From assembly GCA_009774395.1 (NCBI GenBank), contig VSNQ01000072.1, positions 1-23,118 of the forward strand: a stretch of DNA of 23,118 nucleotides, written 5' to 3'. This DNA is from Lachnospiraceae bacterium (lineage in GTDB: Bacteria; Bacillota; Clostridia; Lachnospirales; Lachnospiraceae). Numbering within the stretch: the stretch's first letter is position 1; every line of letters starts with the position of its first letter. The notes beneath the pieces were generated by a model that did no database searches, was not told the DNA's origin, and was given only the letters and a program-made list of their open reading frames with translations. Shown piece by piece: positions 6,615-13,901 of this stretch. Made by a program: the position numbers and the translations under genes.

Positions 6615-7436
6615 GTTTTCCCGATAATTAAGTATAATATCCCCCACATCTGTCTGTGCTGTAATATTTCCTTGATTATTTCCTTTCTCGTAGTAATTGC
6701 GTTTCTCTTTCTGATCGTTTATGTGCACATCTCCTACATCGGTCTTTAATTCCATGCGATAATCTGACAAGTCTTGTGCTGCATCAATACGAATATTTCC
6801 AACATCAGAATCTGCCTCCAAATCACGAAATGTACAATTTTCAAGTTCAATATCACCTACATCACTGCTTACTTGTGTTATGCCAAGCTCTGAATTATCC
6901 ACAGAAACATCTCCTGTATCCGTATCAATTGTCGAACGTTTAAAACTACATTCTGTTACTTTGCAGTCACCTGTATCCGTTTCCATATTGCATTTCTCAG
7001 AAATAATGTCCGCAATATTAATATTCCCTACATCAATCTGTAACCGAAGATCCTGCAATTCCGTTTTAGAAGGAACCGTTATTTGCACTTTACAGTTATT
7101 TGAATTAAATCCCCAAAAAAACGTTCTTTTATGCTTACTCTGCGTAATTTTAAGAGTTCCCTTATCTATTTTGCAGACTGGTTCCAATCCTTGCGTATAT
7201 TGATATTCCACAAAATAGTTATCGCCTTCGCGAATTGTTAAATCCATAACATACGCATCAATATCTATGCTTGTAAATTCGTTTAAATCCATTGATTTGC
7301 TTGTTCCATTCTGCATTGCGTCAAAATCGTTTCTCCCCCACCAGTTCCAAAATCCGGACATATGGTAAAAGGTTCCGCCGATAACACAGAATATTGTTAT
7401 TACAACCAATACGGTTATTAATCCATTTTTTTTCAT
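6612..7436 (-). CDS. DUF4097-type membrane-anchored beta-repeat protein
   Basis: A 274-residue protein with one N-terminal transmembrane helix (about residues 6-26) and an extracytoplasmic repeat domain of the DUF4097 / putative adhesin type. The motif D[VT]G[DN] occurs at residues 135, 154, 173, 192, 211, 233 and 263; the first five are exactly 19 residues apart, as in a right-handed beta-helix rung. I chose the ATG at 7436 because GGGGG lies 7 nt upstream and the membrane helix follows at once; an upstream in-frame ATG at 7514 would add 26 unlikely residues. It is the third gene after padR and the HAAS membrane protein gene, a common trio in Firmicutes. Its role is probably in envelope sensing or stress; the ligand is unknown. 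The TAG stop is supplied by the downstream palindrome. Confidence 0.82.
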   Translation of the reverse strand: MKKNGLITVLVVITIFCVIGGTFYHMSGFWNWWGRNDFDAMQNGTSKSMDLNEFTSIDIDAYVMDLTIREGDNYFVEYQYTQGLEPVCKIDKGTLKITQSKHKRTFFWGFNSNNCKVQITVPSKTELQDLRLQIDVGNINIADIISEKCNMETDTGDCKVTECSFKRSTIDTDTGDVSVDNSELGITQVSSDVGDIELENCTFRDLEADSDVGNIRIDAAQDLSDYRMELKTDVGDVHINDQKEKRNYYEKGNNQGNITAQTDVGDIILNYREN

Positions 7437-7546
7437 TTTAATCCCCCAATATTTATACTGCTTAACAGTTAAATTTTCCGAGTAACCTGACTCCATAACG
7501 CCAGCCATATACATCTAGCCAATACAGTACAGTAAATTCTGGCGTT

Positions 7547-7572
7547 ATCATAGTATAAAATCATAGTATAAA
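7547..7572. repeat. Two tandem 13-bp repeats before the DUF4097 gene
   Basis: ATCATAGTATAAA occurs twice in direct succession and is followed by a partial third copy (ATCATT). On the minus strand each unit contains TATACT, so one or both could act as a -10 element for the DUF4097 gene, with a leader of over 100 nt. It may equally be a chance slippage repeat. Confidence 0.45.
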
Positions 7573-7603
7573 ATCATTCTGCAAAGTATCTCCTATCGTT
7601 ACC

Positions 7604-8578
7604 TTATTCCCTATTTTGGAAATTATTTTTAATTACTTTCTCCAAAAGCGCAGCAATTACCCAAATTATCCAAGTAGTATGCCAATGATATGTTACGAAA
7701 CTGACACATAAGTAGATGCAGGTTACAATTGTCCAATAAGATGACATAAACTGCGCCACAGATGTATTATTATATTGCACCTGCTTCTGAGAAGATATAA
7801 ATGCGCCGCCCATAGTATCCTGCTTATTTAAGGAAAGAATGGTCTTAAACCCTGCATTTCTATTTCCTGCTGCCACAAACAAAAATACACCGATTCCAAT
7901 AAACACAAACATCATGGTTAAGCCAATTCCATGCCCCCATGAAAATATGGCATCAAACACAACAACTGGCATTGCGCATATCACACATAAAATAACGCCG
8001 ATTGTAATCATCATCGAATAGGTTATTCTAAAATTTTCCCTTTGGTTGTGTACATATTCTGCAGTTGCAAAATCAATGCTGCATACCTGATTCTTTAAAA
8101 AATACCATTTTCCCATACTGACATTTGCAAATACAAACAACCCAACAGCAATTGCAACAAATGTAAACAATATCATTGTGCCAATTTTCCCTCTATGCCA
8201 CCACAAATGCCAGCCCCCATTTCCAAAAAATCCACAGACAGACGTAATACATAAAAATGTTCCTAATGCTATCATATAACCGCTGCGCGTTTTATCGCGA
8301 AGATATGTTTTTACCTCATCCATTGAAAGCATACGTGTCTGCAAAGTGCTTCCGTACTTTACAACATTTTTTATACCCAAATCCTCAGCCAGTTCATCAA
8401 GGTTGCCGAACTCAGAAATTACAATGCCAATCGCTTCATTCTCTGTTCTTCCCTCGCGGATTAACTCAGTATATTTGTCTTCCATCATCTGCCACAACTC
8501 GTTTTTTGCTTTTTGCACCTCAAGCGTATTGGGGAGCTTCGCAAACATTGTTTCCAGATAGTTCCTAATTGTTTCCAT
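7604..8578 (-). CDS. HAAS/DUF1700-like membrane protein
   Basis: A 324-residue integral membrane protein. The N-terminal cytoplasmic domain (about 1-75; YLETMFAKLPNTLEVQKAKN, then EAIGIVISEFGNLDELAEDL) matches the HAAS / DUF1700 'permease prefix' domain usually encoded next to PadR regulators. Six hydrophobic segments follow (about 83-105, 116-142, 168-195, 206-228, and two near the C-terminus). The start at 8578 has AGGAGG 7 nt upstream; a more upstream in-frame ATG lies inside padR and lacks one. It overlaps the 3' end of padR by 14 nt, so the two are translationally coupled. HAAS proteins are thought to cooperate with the downstream DUF4097 protein; the exact activity is unknown. Confidence 0.83.
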   Translation of the reverse strand: METIRNYLETMFAKLPNTLEVQKAKNELWQMMEDKYTELIREGRTENEAIGIVISEFGNLDELAEDLGIKNVVKYGSTLQTRMLSMDEVKTYLRDKTRSGYMIALGTFLCITSVCGFFGNGGWHLWWHRGKIGTMILFTFVAIAVGLFVFANVSMGKWYFLKNQVCSIDFATAEYVHNQRENFRITYSMMITIGVILCVICAMPVVVFDAIFSWGHGIGLTMMFVFIGIGVFLFVAAGNRNAGFKTILSLNKQDTMGGAFISSQKQVQYNNTSVAQFMSSYWTIVTCIYLCVSFVTYHWHTTWIIWVIAALLEKVIKNNFQNRE

Positions 8579-8918
8579 TTGATACCTCCTGTTTAATAAA
8601 ACGTTCCACAACATCCTTTGTCAACGCCCACTCTGCGCATTTTTCCTGATAATACTGCCTGCCGTCTTCTGTAATTCGATAATAAGTTCTGCGTTTCCCA
8701 TTTGCTGTATCATCATCCGAAAAAGAAGCAATATATCCGTTTTTCTCCATACGTGTAAATGCGGAATACAATGTCGTTTCTTTTATCACATATTTTTCCT
8801 GTGATAAGTCTTTTATCTGCTTTGAAATTGCATATCCATATGATGGTGCATCCAATAACAAATACAAAATCATGGTGTCGTTGTATCCACGAATCACATC
8901 ACTGCTGATGCTGGTCAT
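8565..8918 (-). CDS. PadR-family transcriptional regulator
   Basis: A 117-residue winged-helix regulator. MILYLLLDAPSYGYAISKQI is the signature of the PadR N-terminal helix-turn-helix, followed by KETTLYSAFTRMEKNGYI (recognition helix) and the wing KRRTYYRITEDGRQYY. A short C-terminal helix probably forms the dimer, as in the PadR-s1 subgroup. AAGGAGGG precedes the ATG. It leads the padR-HAAS-DUF4097 operon and overlaps the second gene. The symmetrical DNA directly after its promoter suggests autorepression; this is inferred from family behaviour. The inducer is unknown. Confidence 0.92.
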   Translation of the reverse strand: MTSISSDVIRGYNDTMILYLLLDAPSYGYAISKQIKDLSQEKYVIKETTLYSAFTRMEKNGYIASFSDDDTANGKRRTYYRITEDGRQYYQEKCAEWALTKDVVERFIKQEVSNGNN

Positions 8919-8939
8919 GTAAATACCCTCCTTCCTGCA

Positions 8940-9031
8940 CTACGACAGACAATGCAACGCTTGTCGTTGCTACGATTATCATACTATGTTTGTCGTAGTA
9001 TAAACATAACACATTTGATATTTGATGTCAA
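8940..9031 (-). promoter_or_regulatory. padR operon promoter and candidate operator
   Basis: A sigma-A-type promoter is visible on the minus strand: TTGACA (9026-9031), 17-bp spacer, TATGTT (9003-9008). Directly downstream lies an inverted repeat with arms CTACGACAGAC (8940-8950) and, on the other strand, CTACGACAAAC (8988-8998). An inner stem GCAACG/CGTTGC (8954-8970) sits between them, and a third related CAACGACAAGC falls within the inner stem. The position over the transcription start suits a PadR roadblock operator. Confidence 0.6.
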
Positions 9032-9041
9032 TATATAAATG

Positions 9042-9099
9042 AAAAAAGACCATACCTTATAATAAAAAACTATCCGCTTTTATTACGAGATATGATCTT
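9042..9099 (-). terminator. Intrinsic terminator, probably for the lysozyme transcript
   Basis: On the minus strand arms of about 22 nt (AAGATCATATCTCGTAATAA and its imperfect complement) enclose a short loop and are followed by six T residues (9042-9047 on the plus strand). It lies downstream of the lysozyme gene and the 9126-9294 palindrome, and just upstream of the padR promoter, insulating the two operons. Confidence 0.65.
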
Positions 9100-9125
9100 A
9101 CCTGCATCTGCTGCTTCTTCATCCC

Positions 9126-9294
9126 ACTAGTATAATCCGCGCTAAATACCTTAATGTTTGGCGCAGAATATTTTTCTGAGAGTGCTGCTTCACAAACGCA
9201 GGCGTAGCGGTGGCTACGCTGAGGCTTGTGGAATAGTGCTATCAGGAAAATTGGCAAGCGAAACATAAGGTTATTTAGCGCGGATTATACTAGT
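9126..9294. repeat. 169-bp palindromic element with perfect 23-bp terminal repeats
   Basis: Both ends carry ACTAGTATAATCCGCGCTAA followed by ATA, perfect over 23 bp and imperfect over about 35 bp. The symmetry continues inward to a stem around GGCGTAGC-GGTG-GCTACGCT (about 9202-9221), so the whole element could fold into one long hairpin. There is no credible coding sequence; a short ORF through it is a by-product. It looks like a MITE or a mobile hairpin. The rest of the 617-nt gap (8919-9535) holds the padR promoter, a terminator and the hairpin at 9301; nothing is seen in 9340-9535. Confidence 0.7.
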
Positions 9295-9300
9295 ATGATT

Positions 9301-9339
9301 CAGCCCGTCTGCCACAATTCTTCTGTGACTAACGGGCTG
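9301..9339. repeat. Hairpin next to the 9126-9294 element
   Basis: CAGCCCGT (9301-9308) pairs with ACGGGCTG (9332-9339), with an inner CACA/TGTG stem. There is no T-run on either side, so it is not a typical intrinsic terminator. It may be an RNA-stabilising hairpin downstream of the lysozyme gene. Confidence 0.4.
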
Positions 9340-9535
9340 CGCTTATTACTTAATTATTCGTGAAATGCTGTACAAGTAATTTCCCCTTTTTATATGGAAT
9401 CAACTATTATCTGTGAACTATCCATTGTTCAAGGCTATACTGCACGACAAAACAGTTTGTGATGCAACTACATAAATACTCTTATCATTGACTGTATCAG
9501 ATCGTAAATGTGCCTTTCGACTGTGAAGCAAAACC

Positions 9536-10570
9536 TTACATTACTTTTTGCAAATAAGCCGTATATGCATATAATGTCTGACCATTTAGTACGACCCGTG
9601 ACCAGCCATTATTCCCTACGCCAGTGCGGAATATCATATCGCCTGGATTAATCGGTACAACAATAGTTGCATCACTGGCTGTGCTTGGCACTGTCCGCAA
9701 ATTCAAATTCGCAGTATTAGGCGTTACCACTTCATTTACATCTGTATACTGTACATTTGCTGCTACATCTGCAGTTACAATTGGCGCACCACTTGGGTCT
9801 TTCGGTTCTGCAATGCCATCATAATTAAAATATGCAACATTCATATCCACATTTCCATTGATTCCTGCAATCGCCGCTTTACTAGTGTACTGCCACATTG
9901 CATGGACACCTGCGTAATCACACGCTGGCGTAATTGGGAATGGTTGTTCTGTATACCTAGCTACCCATACTTTATACTTATTTAAGATTGACATATCCCA
10001 ATATGCATTGTCTGTCATATCGTTCTTAGAAGCATAAAACATCGGTGTATAGCCTCTGGCTGCAATCGTATCAAGGAAGCGTACTGCAAGCGCTGTCCGC
10101 ACGGCTGTCCCTAATATATACTGTCTGCTGGTTGTGCTCTTAAAGCCTTCACAGTCATAAGCAACCGGAAACGTAATCTTGTACTTATCAATTAAATTTG
10201 CTGTAAACGTTGCCTCCTCAACAACTTCTGCCTCATTTACAGCTGTAGAAAAGAAATACGCACCGACTTTAATCCCTACCCGCTGCGCCTCCTGAAGATT
10301 ATAACGTGCATAAGGGTCTTCGCACAAAAGCCCTGTCGCCTGTGTACGGTATCCTACCCGAATCATGGCAAACTGTACTCCCGAAGCGGCAACCAAATCC
10401 CAGTTAATCTGCCCCTGATAGCGGGAAACATCAATGCCAAGCGCTGCCTGTGCAACTTCTACCGGAGCCGCCGAAACTTTCATCTGCGGCACAAACGCAG
10501 CAGCCATAATCATTAACGCCATCACCATTGCCTGTATTCCGGCTATCCATCTGTGTCTTGTGTCCTTCAT
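9536..10570 (-). CDS. Secreted GH25 lysozyme with C-terminal SH3 domain
   Basis: A 344-residue muramidase that cleaves N-acetylmuramic acid-beta-1,4-GlcNAc bonds of peptidoglycan. A signal peptide (positive start, hydrophobic core about 9-27, probable cleavage near VSA-AP) directs it out of the cell. The GH25 domain (about 43-250) shows GIDVSRYQG (Asp47), VAYDCEG (Asp139, Glu141) and the late Asp242 in GNVDMN, matching the family's acidic active site. A bacterial SH3-type wall-binding domain (about 286-343, NLNLRTVPS...YAYTAYLQKV) ends the protein. The ATG at 10570 is preferred because it opens the signal peptide and has AAGGG about 11 nt upstream; the longer reading adds a Cys-rich 54-residue stretch with no support. 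A role in wall turnover, sporulation or competition cannot be told apart here. Confidence 0.9.
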   Translation of the reverse strand: MKDTRHRWIAGIQAMVMALMIMAAAFVPQMKVSAAPVEVAQAALGIDVSRYQGQINWDLVAASGVQFAMIRVGYRTQATGLLCEDPYARYNLQEAQRVGIKVGAYFFSTAVNEAEVVEEATFTANLIDKYKITFPVAYDCEGFKSTTSRQYILGTAVRTALAVRFLDTIAARGYTPMFYASKNDMTDNAYWDMSILNKYKVWVARYTEQPFPITPACDYAGVHAMWQYTSKAAIAGINGNVDMNVAYFNYDGIAEPKDPSGAPIVTADVAANVQYTDVNEVVTPNTANLNLRTVPSTASDATIVVPINPGDMIFRTGVGNNGWSRVVLNGQTLYAYTAYLQKVM

Positions 10571-10831
10571 AAATTCTTTTACCCTTACCTTTCCTAAAAT
10601 ATTCCTTTGTGTGTTAATAGTTTCAGAAGCGCACTTCCTATCAGTACGCCAACCGCCAGCTCCTTTACAACTGACGCAGTACGGCGCCACACAGCAACAT
10701 ACTGTTAGACAGTTTACCACACTTTTCAACAAAATGCACCCCTTTTTTTAAAAAAGTCATGTTGACAGTTTCTTACAGGTTGCTGTTACCCTTCTATCTA
10801 TGCGTTTATTCTACTCCCCAGTAACTAAATA
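10571..10831. other. Divergent intergenic region between lysozyme and SUKH genes
   Basis: This is the leader and upstream DNA of the lysozyme gene. A weak promoter-like TTGAAA with a TAACAG at 16 bp is visible on the minus strand near 10703-10730. ACAGCAACA (near 10691) and GGTTGCTGT (near 10774) form a distant inverted repeat. I saw no match to a known riboswitch, including the c-di-AMP and c-di-GMP classes often placed before wall hydrolases. Confidence 0.35.
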
Positions 10832-10860
10832 TTGAAGCAAAAGGAAATCTATAGTAAAAT
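10832..10860 (+). promoter_or_regulatory. Sigma-A-type promoter of the SUKH gene
   Basis: TTGAAG (10832-10837), 17-bp spacer, TAAAAT (10855-10860). The start point should be near 10867, leaving a leader of about 105 nt before the SUKH start codon. Confidence 0.65.
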
Positions 10861-10973
10861 ACGATTATGCGCAGACACAAACGGCAAACAATCCTAACCC
10901 AATTTATGCAAGCACTTAGATATACCCAAAATCAGCTTAATCCAATTAAAATTAGCCAAAGGAGAATTAAACA

Positions 10974-11600
10974 ATGAACCTAACAGAATTAGAAAACACA
11001 TTATCTGTTTCATTTCCAAAATTATTTCAGGATATTTATAACTCTGGTATGCTCAATTACCTTACCTGCCCAGCAGGAGAAAATCCATTTGATTATAAAG
11101 ATATCTGTGGTAATGATAGAGAATACTTTTTTTACAATTGTACATATGACTGTGAATGGCTGCCTTTTGCTGAATTTGCCAACGCGCGTACTGAGTTATA
11201 CGAATGGTTTGACTTCCTAATCGATCTTGCACAAAAACAGGAAGGGCTGCACAAAAACATCAATGAAAATTTTACTATTATACCATTTGCACACAAAGCA
11301 TCCGGCGACAGCTATTGCTTTTTATTTGAAAAAGGACAGAAAGAACCCAAGATTATACTGCATGAACATGATACTGGCGATTCGCTGCTGTGGGCTGAAA
11401 ATTTTGAGGAATTTATCTATTTCCAATTTGTTCCCGCGATTGCCGAAGAGGAAGAAGAAACCGATTCCGACTATACAAAAGCACATATCCAGTGGATGAA
11501 TCAAGAACATCAAAAATTGTTATCTGAAACACCAATCAAAACATTGTTAGATGCGTTGCCGGAACCAGAAGAATTTGAGATTTTTATTACTAAAATATGA
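10974..11600 (+). CDS. SMI1/KNR4 (SUKH) family protein, orphan immunity-like
   Basis: A 208-residue soluble protein. The N-terminus (ELENTLSVSFPKLFQDIY), then the WLPFAEFAN region, the IIPFAHKASGDSYCFLFEKG strand pair and HEHDTGDSLLWAENFEEFIY fit the SMI1/KNR4 (SUKH) fold; GDSYCF and the final aromatic strand are typical. SUKH proteins commonly act as immunity proteins against contact-dependent or polymorphic toxins, but others are regulatory. No toxin, secretion gene or other immunity gene is adjacent. AAAGGAG lies 9 nt before the ATG and a good promoter is upstream. It is the first gene in the window on the plus strand and stands alone, which suggests a stand-alone acquired gene. Confidence 0.75.
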   Translation: MNLTELENTLSVSFPKLFQDIYNSGMLNYLTCPAGENPFDYKDICGNDREYFFYNCTYDCEWLPFAEFANARTELYEWFDFLIDLAQKQEGLHKNINENFTIIPFAHKASGDSYCFLFEKGQKEPKIILHEHDTGDSLLWAENFEEFIYFQFVPAIAEEEEETDSDYTKAHIQWMNQEHQKLLSETPIKTLLDALPEPEEFEIFITKI

Positions 11601-11661
11601 TAATGTAATACTATTATAAAACTGCCAAACTACAAAATTCTTATATTGTTCTTTATTTATA

Positions 11662-11757
11662 GGGGCTGTCGCAATAAGCTTTGATGATACAAGATATAGT
11701 ATGAATCTTAACACGGTGTTAGACTATCTTGTATTCGTTTGTCTTAATACGACAGCC
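11662..11757. repeat. 96-bp palindromic element, copy 1
   Basis: It begins GGGGCTGTCGCAATAAGC and ends with the near complement (CTTAATACGACAGCC). The inner arms ATACAAGATATAGT / ACTATCTTGTATTC also pair. It aligns over its full length, at roughly 80 percent identity by eye, with the reverse complement of 13717-13814. There is no coding capacity. The GGGGCTGTC end resembles terminal repeats of some DDE insertion sequences, so it is probably a MITE. Confidence 0.7.
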
Positions 11758-11792
11758 GAAAGTAACTTCCCCAATTATTACGAAATAAATTG

Positions 11793-12164
11793 TCATCCCA
11801 TCATGCCGCCAAGCATTCCGCTTCCGAGACATATAAACAGTGTTGTAATGCATGAGTTGCTTAAAACTGTAAAATTCTTGTCAACTGCCATAGAAACTGC
11901 ACATATCACAAGGAAATAAACTGCACCTGCAACCATTCCCCACACAAAGCGCCTGCTTGCTGCTCCTTTTGAGAAAAACAGCCCTGCCAGCAACGATGCA
12001 ATGCAGTAAATCGCAATAATCGAAATTTCTACTACATTTTCACCAAGAGAAAACTTGTACAACAAACCTGCCACAGTAAGCAGCAGCACACCTGTTACTA
12101 AATAGGCCGCTACCAGGCATTTCAGCAATGCAATCAGCCGTTCTGTACTAAAAGTTGTTTTCAT
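11793..12164 (-). CDS. Small four-helix membrane protein, TIGR04086 / YrzE-like
   Basis: A 123-residue membrane protein with four predicted helices (about 11-34, 43-62, 69-90 and 102-120) and short loops. Size, helix spacing and the Gly-rich ends (AGLFFSKGAASRRFVWGMVAGAVYF and LGSGMLGGMMG regions) match the TIGR04086 / YrzE family of Firmicutes, whose function is not known. AAGGAGGG lies 9 nt before the ATG. It is divergent from the CNNM-type transporter gene across a 165-nt AT-rich region; I did not find convincing promoter boxes there. Family assignment is from memory of the pattern. Confidence 0.65.
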   Translation of the reverse strand: MKTTFSTERLIALLKCLVAAYLVTGVLLLTVAGLLYKFSLGENVVEISIIAIYCIASLLAGLFFSKGAASRRFVWGMVAGAVYFLVICAVSMAVDKNFTVLSNSCITTLFICLGSGMLGGMMG

Positions 12165-12329
12165 AAATAAAACCCTCCTTAAATTTTTACAAATATACTT
12201 GTATTATTTGCTTAACACTGTTATAATCTATGCAGGCTGTTGTGATTAAATAACTTTATGACACCATATTTATTCACAACAGAAGATATTTTTTAATCAA
12301 TAAAATAATTTATAAGGAGTGATTAAACT

Positions 12330-13649
12330 TTGGATACCCCCGGTGCCATACAACTTATGATTCTAGTCGTACTTCTCGTACTATCCGCTTTCTTCTCATC
12401 AGCAGAAACAGCACTAACTACCATGAGCCAAGTGAAAGTGCGTGCAATGGTAGAAGCCAACCCGAAAGGACACATTCTTACTCTTCAGAAAATTCTCGAT
12501 AACAAAAGCAAATTAATCAGTGCTATTTTAATTGGAAACAATGTTGTGAACATTAGTGCGTCTTCTTTAATGACGTCACTTGTAATTCGTATTTGGGGAA
12601 ATGCCGCTGTCGGTATCGGCACAGGTATTCTAACATTGTTTGTTCTGATTTTTGGTGAAATCGTTCCCAAAACTTGGGCAATGAACAACAATGAAAAGCT
12701 TTCCCTTGCATACGCTAACGTTGTTTATCTTTTAATGCAAATTTTAACGCCTATTATTTTCGTAATTGACAAAATATCGGGATTTTTTCTTGGTCTATTA
12801 AATGTAGATCCTTCAAACCGTACTATGATGACGGAAACAGAATTAAAAACTTATGTAGATGTAAGCCATGAAGATGGTGTTATCGAGAAGGAAGAAAAGA
12901 AATTAATTTATAATGTATTTGAGTTCGGCGACTCTGTGGCAAAGGATATTATGATACCGCGAATTGATATTACTACGGTTGACGTTGAAGCTACTTATGA
13001 CGAATTATTAGATATTTTCCGCGCTTCGATGTACACGCGCATACCCGTTTATGAGAACGAAACAGACAATATTATTGGTATTATCAATGTAAAGGATCTT
13101 CTGCTTGTCCCAGACAAAAAATATTTTAAAATTCATGATATTATGCGTGAGGGCTATTTTACATACGAATATAAAAAAACCGCTGATTTACTGTTGGAAA
13201 TGCGCCTAAGTACCACAAATATTGCCTTTGTGCTCAACGAATATGGCGCCACTGTTGGCATGATTTCAATTGAAGACTTGTTAGAAGAAATTGTTGGTGA
13301 AATACGTGATGAATATGATGAAGATGAAGATGAACTTTTGAAAAAAATCGGTGATTTTGAATATGAAGTCAGCGGAAGCATGAAACTGGACGATATCAAT
13401 GATGCACTAGAAACACATTTTGCATCTGAGGATTACGACTCAATTGGTGGTATTATTATTGAGTTGCTTGATGGCTTTCCCTCGGAAGGAGAGCATGTTA
13501 CGACCAAAGATGGTATTATGCTTACCGCCAAAAAAGTGAATAAAAATCGTATCGCTACTGTAACAATCCTTCTTCCACCACCTAAAGAAGACGATAATGA
13601 TACTCCCGATAGTGCACAAGACGAAGATCCTACCAAAACAAATGCATAA
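12330..13649 (+). CDS. CNNM/CorC-type hemolysin-family transporter with CBS domains
   Basis: A 439-residue membrane protein of the 'hemolysin family' (HlyC/CorC, bacterial CNNM), whose members move or sense Mg2+ and related divalent ions. Residues 1-~190 form the CNNM/DUF21 domain with helices starting at SAFFSSAETALTTMS, including the conserved GNNVVNI and GEIVPKTWA segments. A pair of CBS domains follows (about 205-330; MIPRIDITTVD, YTRIPVYE, FVLNEYGATVGMISIEDLLE), then a short acidic link and a CorC_HlyC domain (about 345-425). The start is TTG, with AAGGAG 10 nt upstream and no competing ATG. The C-terminus is rich in Asp/Glu. Both flanks carry copies of the same 97-bp palindromic element. 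Confidence 0.92.
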   Translation: MDTPGAIQLMILVVLLVLSAFFSSAETALTTMSQVKVRAMVEANPKGHILTLQKILDNKSKLISAILIGNNVVNISASSLMTSLVIRIWGNAAVGIGTGILTLFVLIFGEIVPKTWAMNNNEKLSLAYANVVYLLMQILTPIIFVIDKISGFFLGLLNVDPSNRTMMTETELKTYVDVSHEDGVIEKEEKKLIYNVFEFGDSVAKDIMIPRIDITTVDVEATYDELLDIFRASMYTRIPVYENETDNIIGIINVKDLLLVPDKKYFKIHDIMREGYFTYEYKKTADLLLEMRLSTTNIAFVLNEYGATVGMISIEDLLEEIVGEIRDEYDEDEDELLKKIGDFEYEVSGSMKLDDINDALETHFASEDYDSIGGIIIELLDGFPSEGEHVTTKDGIMLTAKKVNKNRIATVTILLPPPKEDDNDTPDSAQDEDPTKTNA

Positions 13650-13670
13650 AAATTTAAAGCAGGTCAAAAC

Positions 13671-13701
13671 CGAGTAGAGAAGAGTCTTCTTCCCCTACTC
13701 G
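13671..13701 (+). terminator. Hairpin after the CNNM-type gene
   Basis: CGAGTAG (13671-13677) pairs with CTACTCG (13695-13701), with an inner AGAAGA/TCTTCT extension. No T-run follows (TTGCGC), so termination probably depends more on the hairpin at 13849-13883. Confidence 0.4.
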
Positions 13702-13716
13702 TTGCGCGCCCCGTGC

Positions 13717-13814
13717 GGGGCTGTCGCATTAAGACAAACGGATACAAGATATTTTGACTCTGTGCTAAAATTTATACCATATCTAGTAGCATCAAAGCTT
13801 ATTGCGACAGCCCC
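13717..13814. repeat. 98-bp palindromic element, copy 2, reversed
   Basis: It starts GGGGCTGTCGCATTAAGAC and ends GCTTATTGCGACAGCCCC. Its reverse complement aligns with 11662-11757 end to end. The flanks add GCCCCGTGC (13708-13716) on the left and GCACGGGGC (about 13826-13834) on the right, so the inverted repeat is longer here or the element is nested in another one. No coding capacity. Confidence 0.7.
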
Positions 13815-13841
13815 ATATTTCATCGGCACGGGGCTGTGCAG

Positions 13842-13890
13842 TAAAAAAGGGGTGTCAGCAGAATTACATTTCCTGACAGCCCCTTCTTTT
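13842..13890. terminator. Bidirectional intrinsic terminator between convergent genes
   Basis: GGGGTGTCAG (13849-13858) pairs with CTGACAGCCCC (13873-13883), preceded by AAAAAA and followed by TTCTTTTT. It therefore has a T-run in both directions, as expected between the CNNM-type gene (plus) and the cNMP-like gene (minus). The stem resembles the GGGGCTGTC ends of the neighbouring palindromes and may derive from one. Confidence 0.7.
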
Positions 13891-13901
13891 TGTTTATACA
13901 T

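Noticed and set aside
9057..9266. 69-codon minus-strand ORF
   Set aside because: It lies almost entirely in the terminator and the 9126-9294 palindrome and has no ribosome binding site.
10571..10731. Riboswitch before the lysozyme gene
   Set aside because: I compared it from memory with c-di-AMP and c-di-GMP motifs and found no match to their conserved cores.
10571..10732. 54-residue N-terminal extension of the lysozyme
   Set aside because: It is Cys-rich and would place the signal peptide internally; the ATG at 10570 gives a normal secreted protein.
10867..10977. 36-codon ORF overlapping the SUKH start codon
   Set aside because: It begins at the predicted transcription start with no ribosome binding site; more likely part of the leader.
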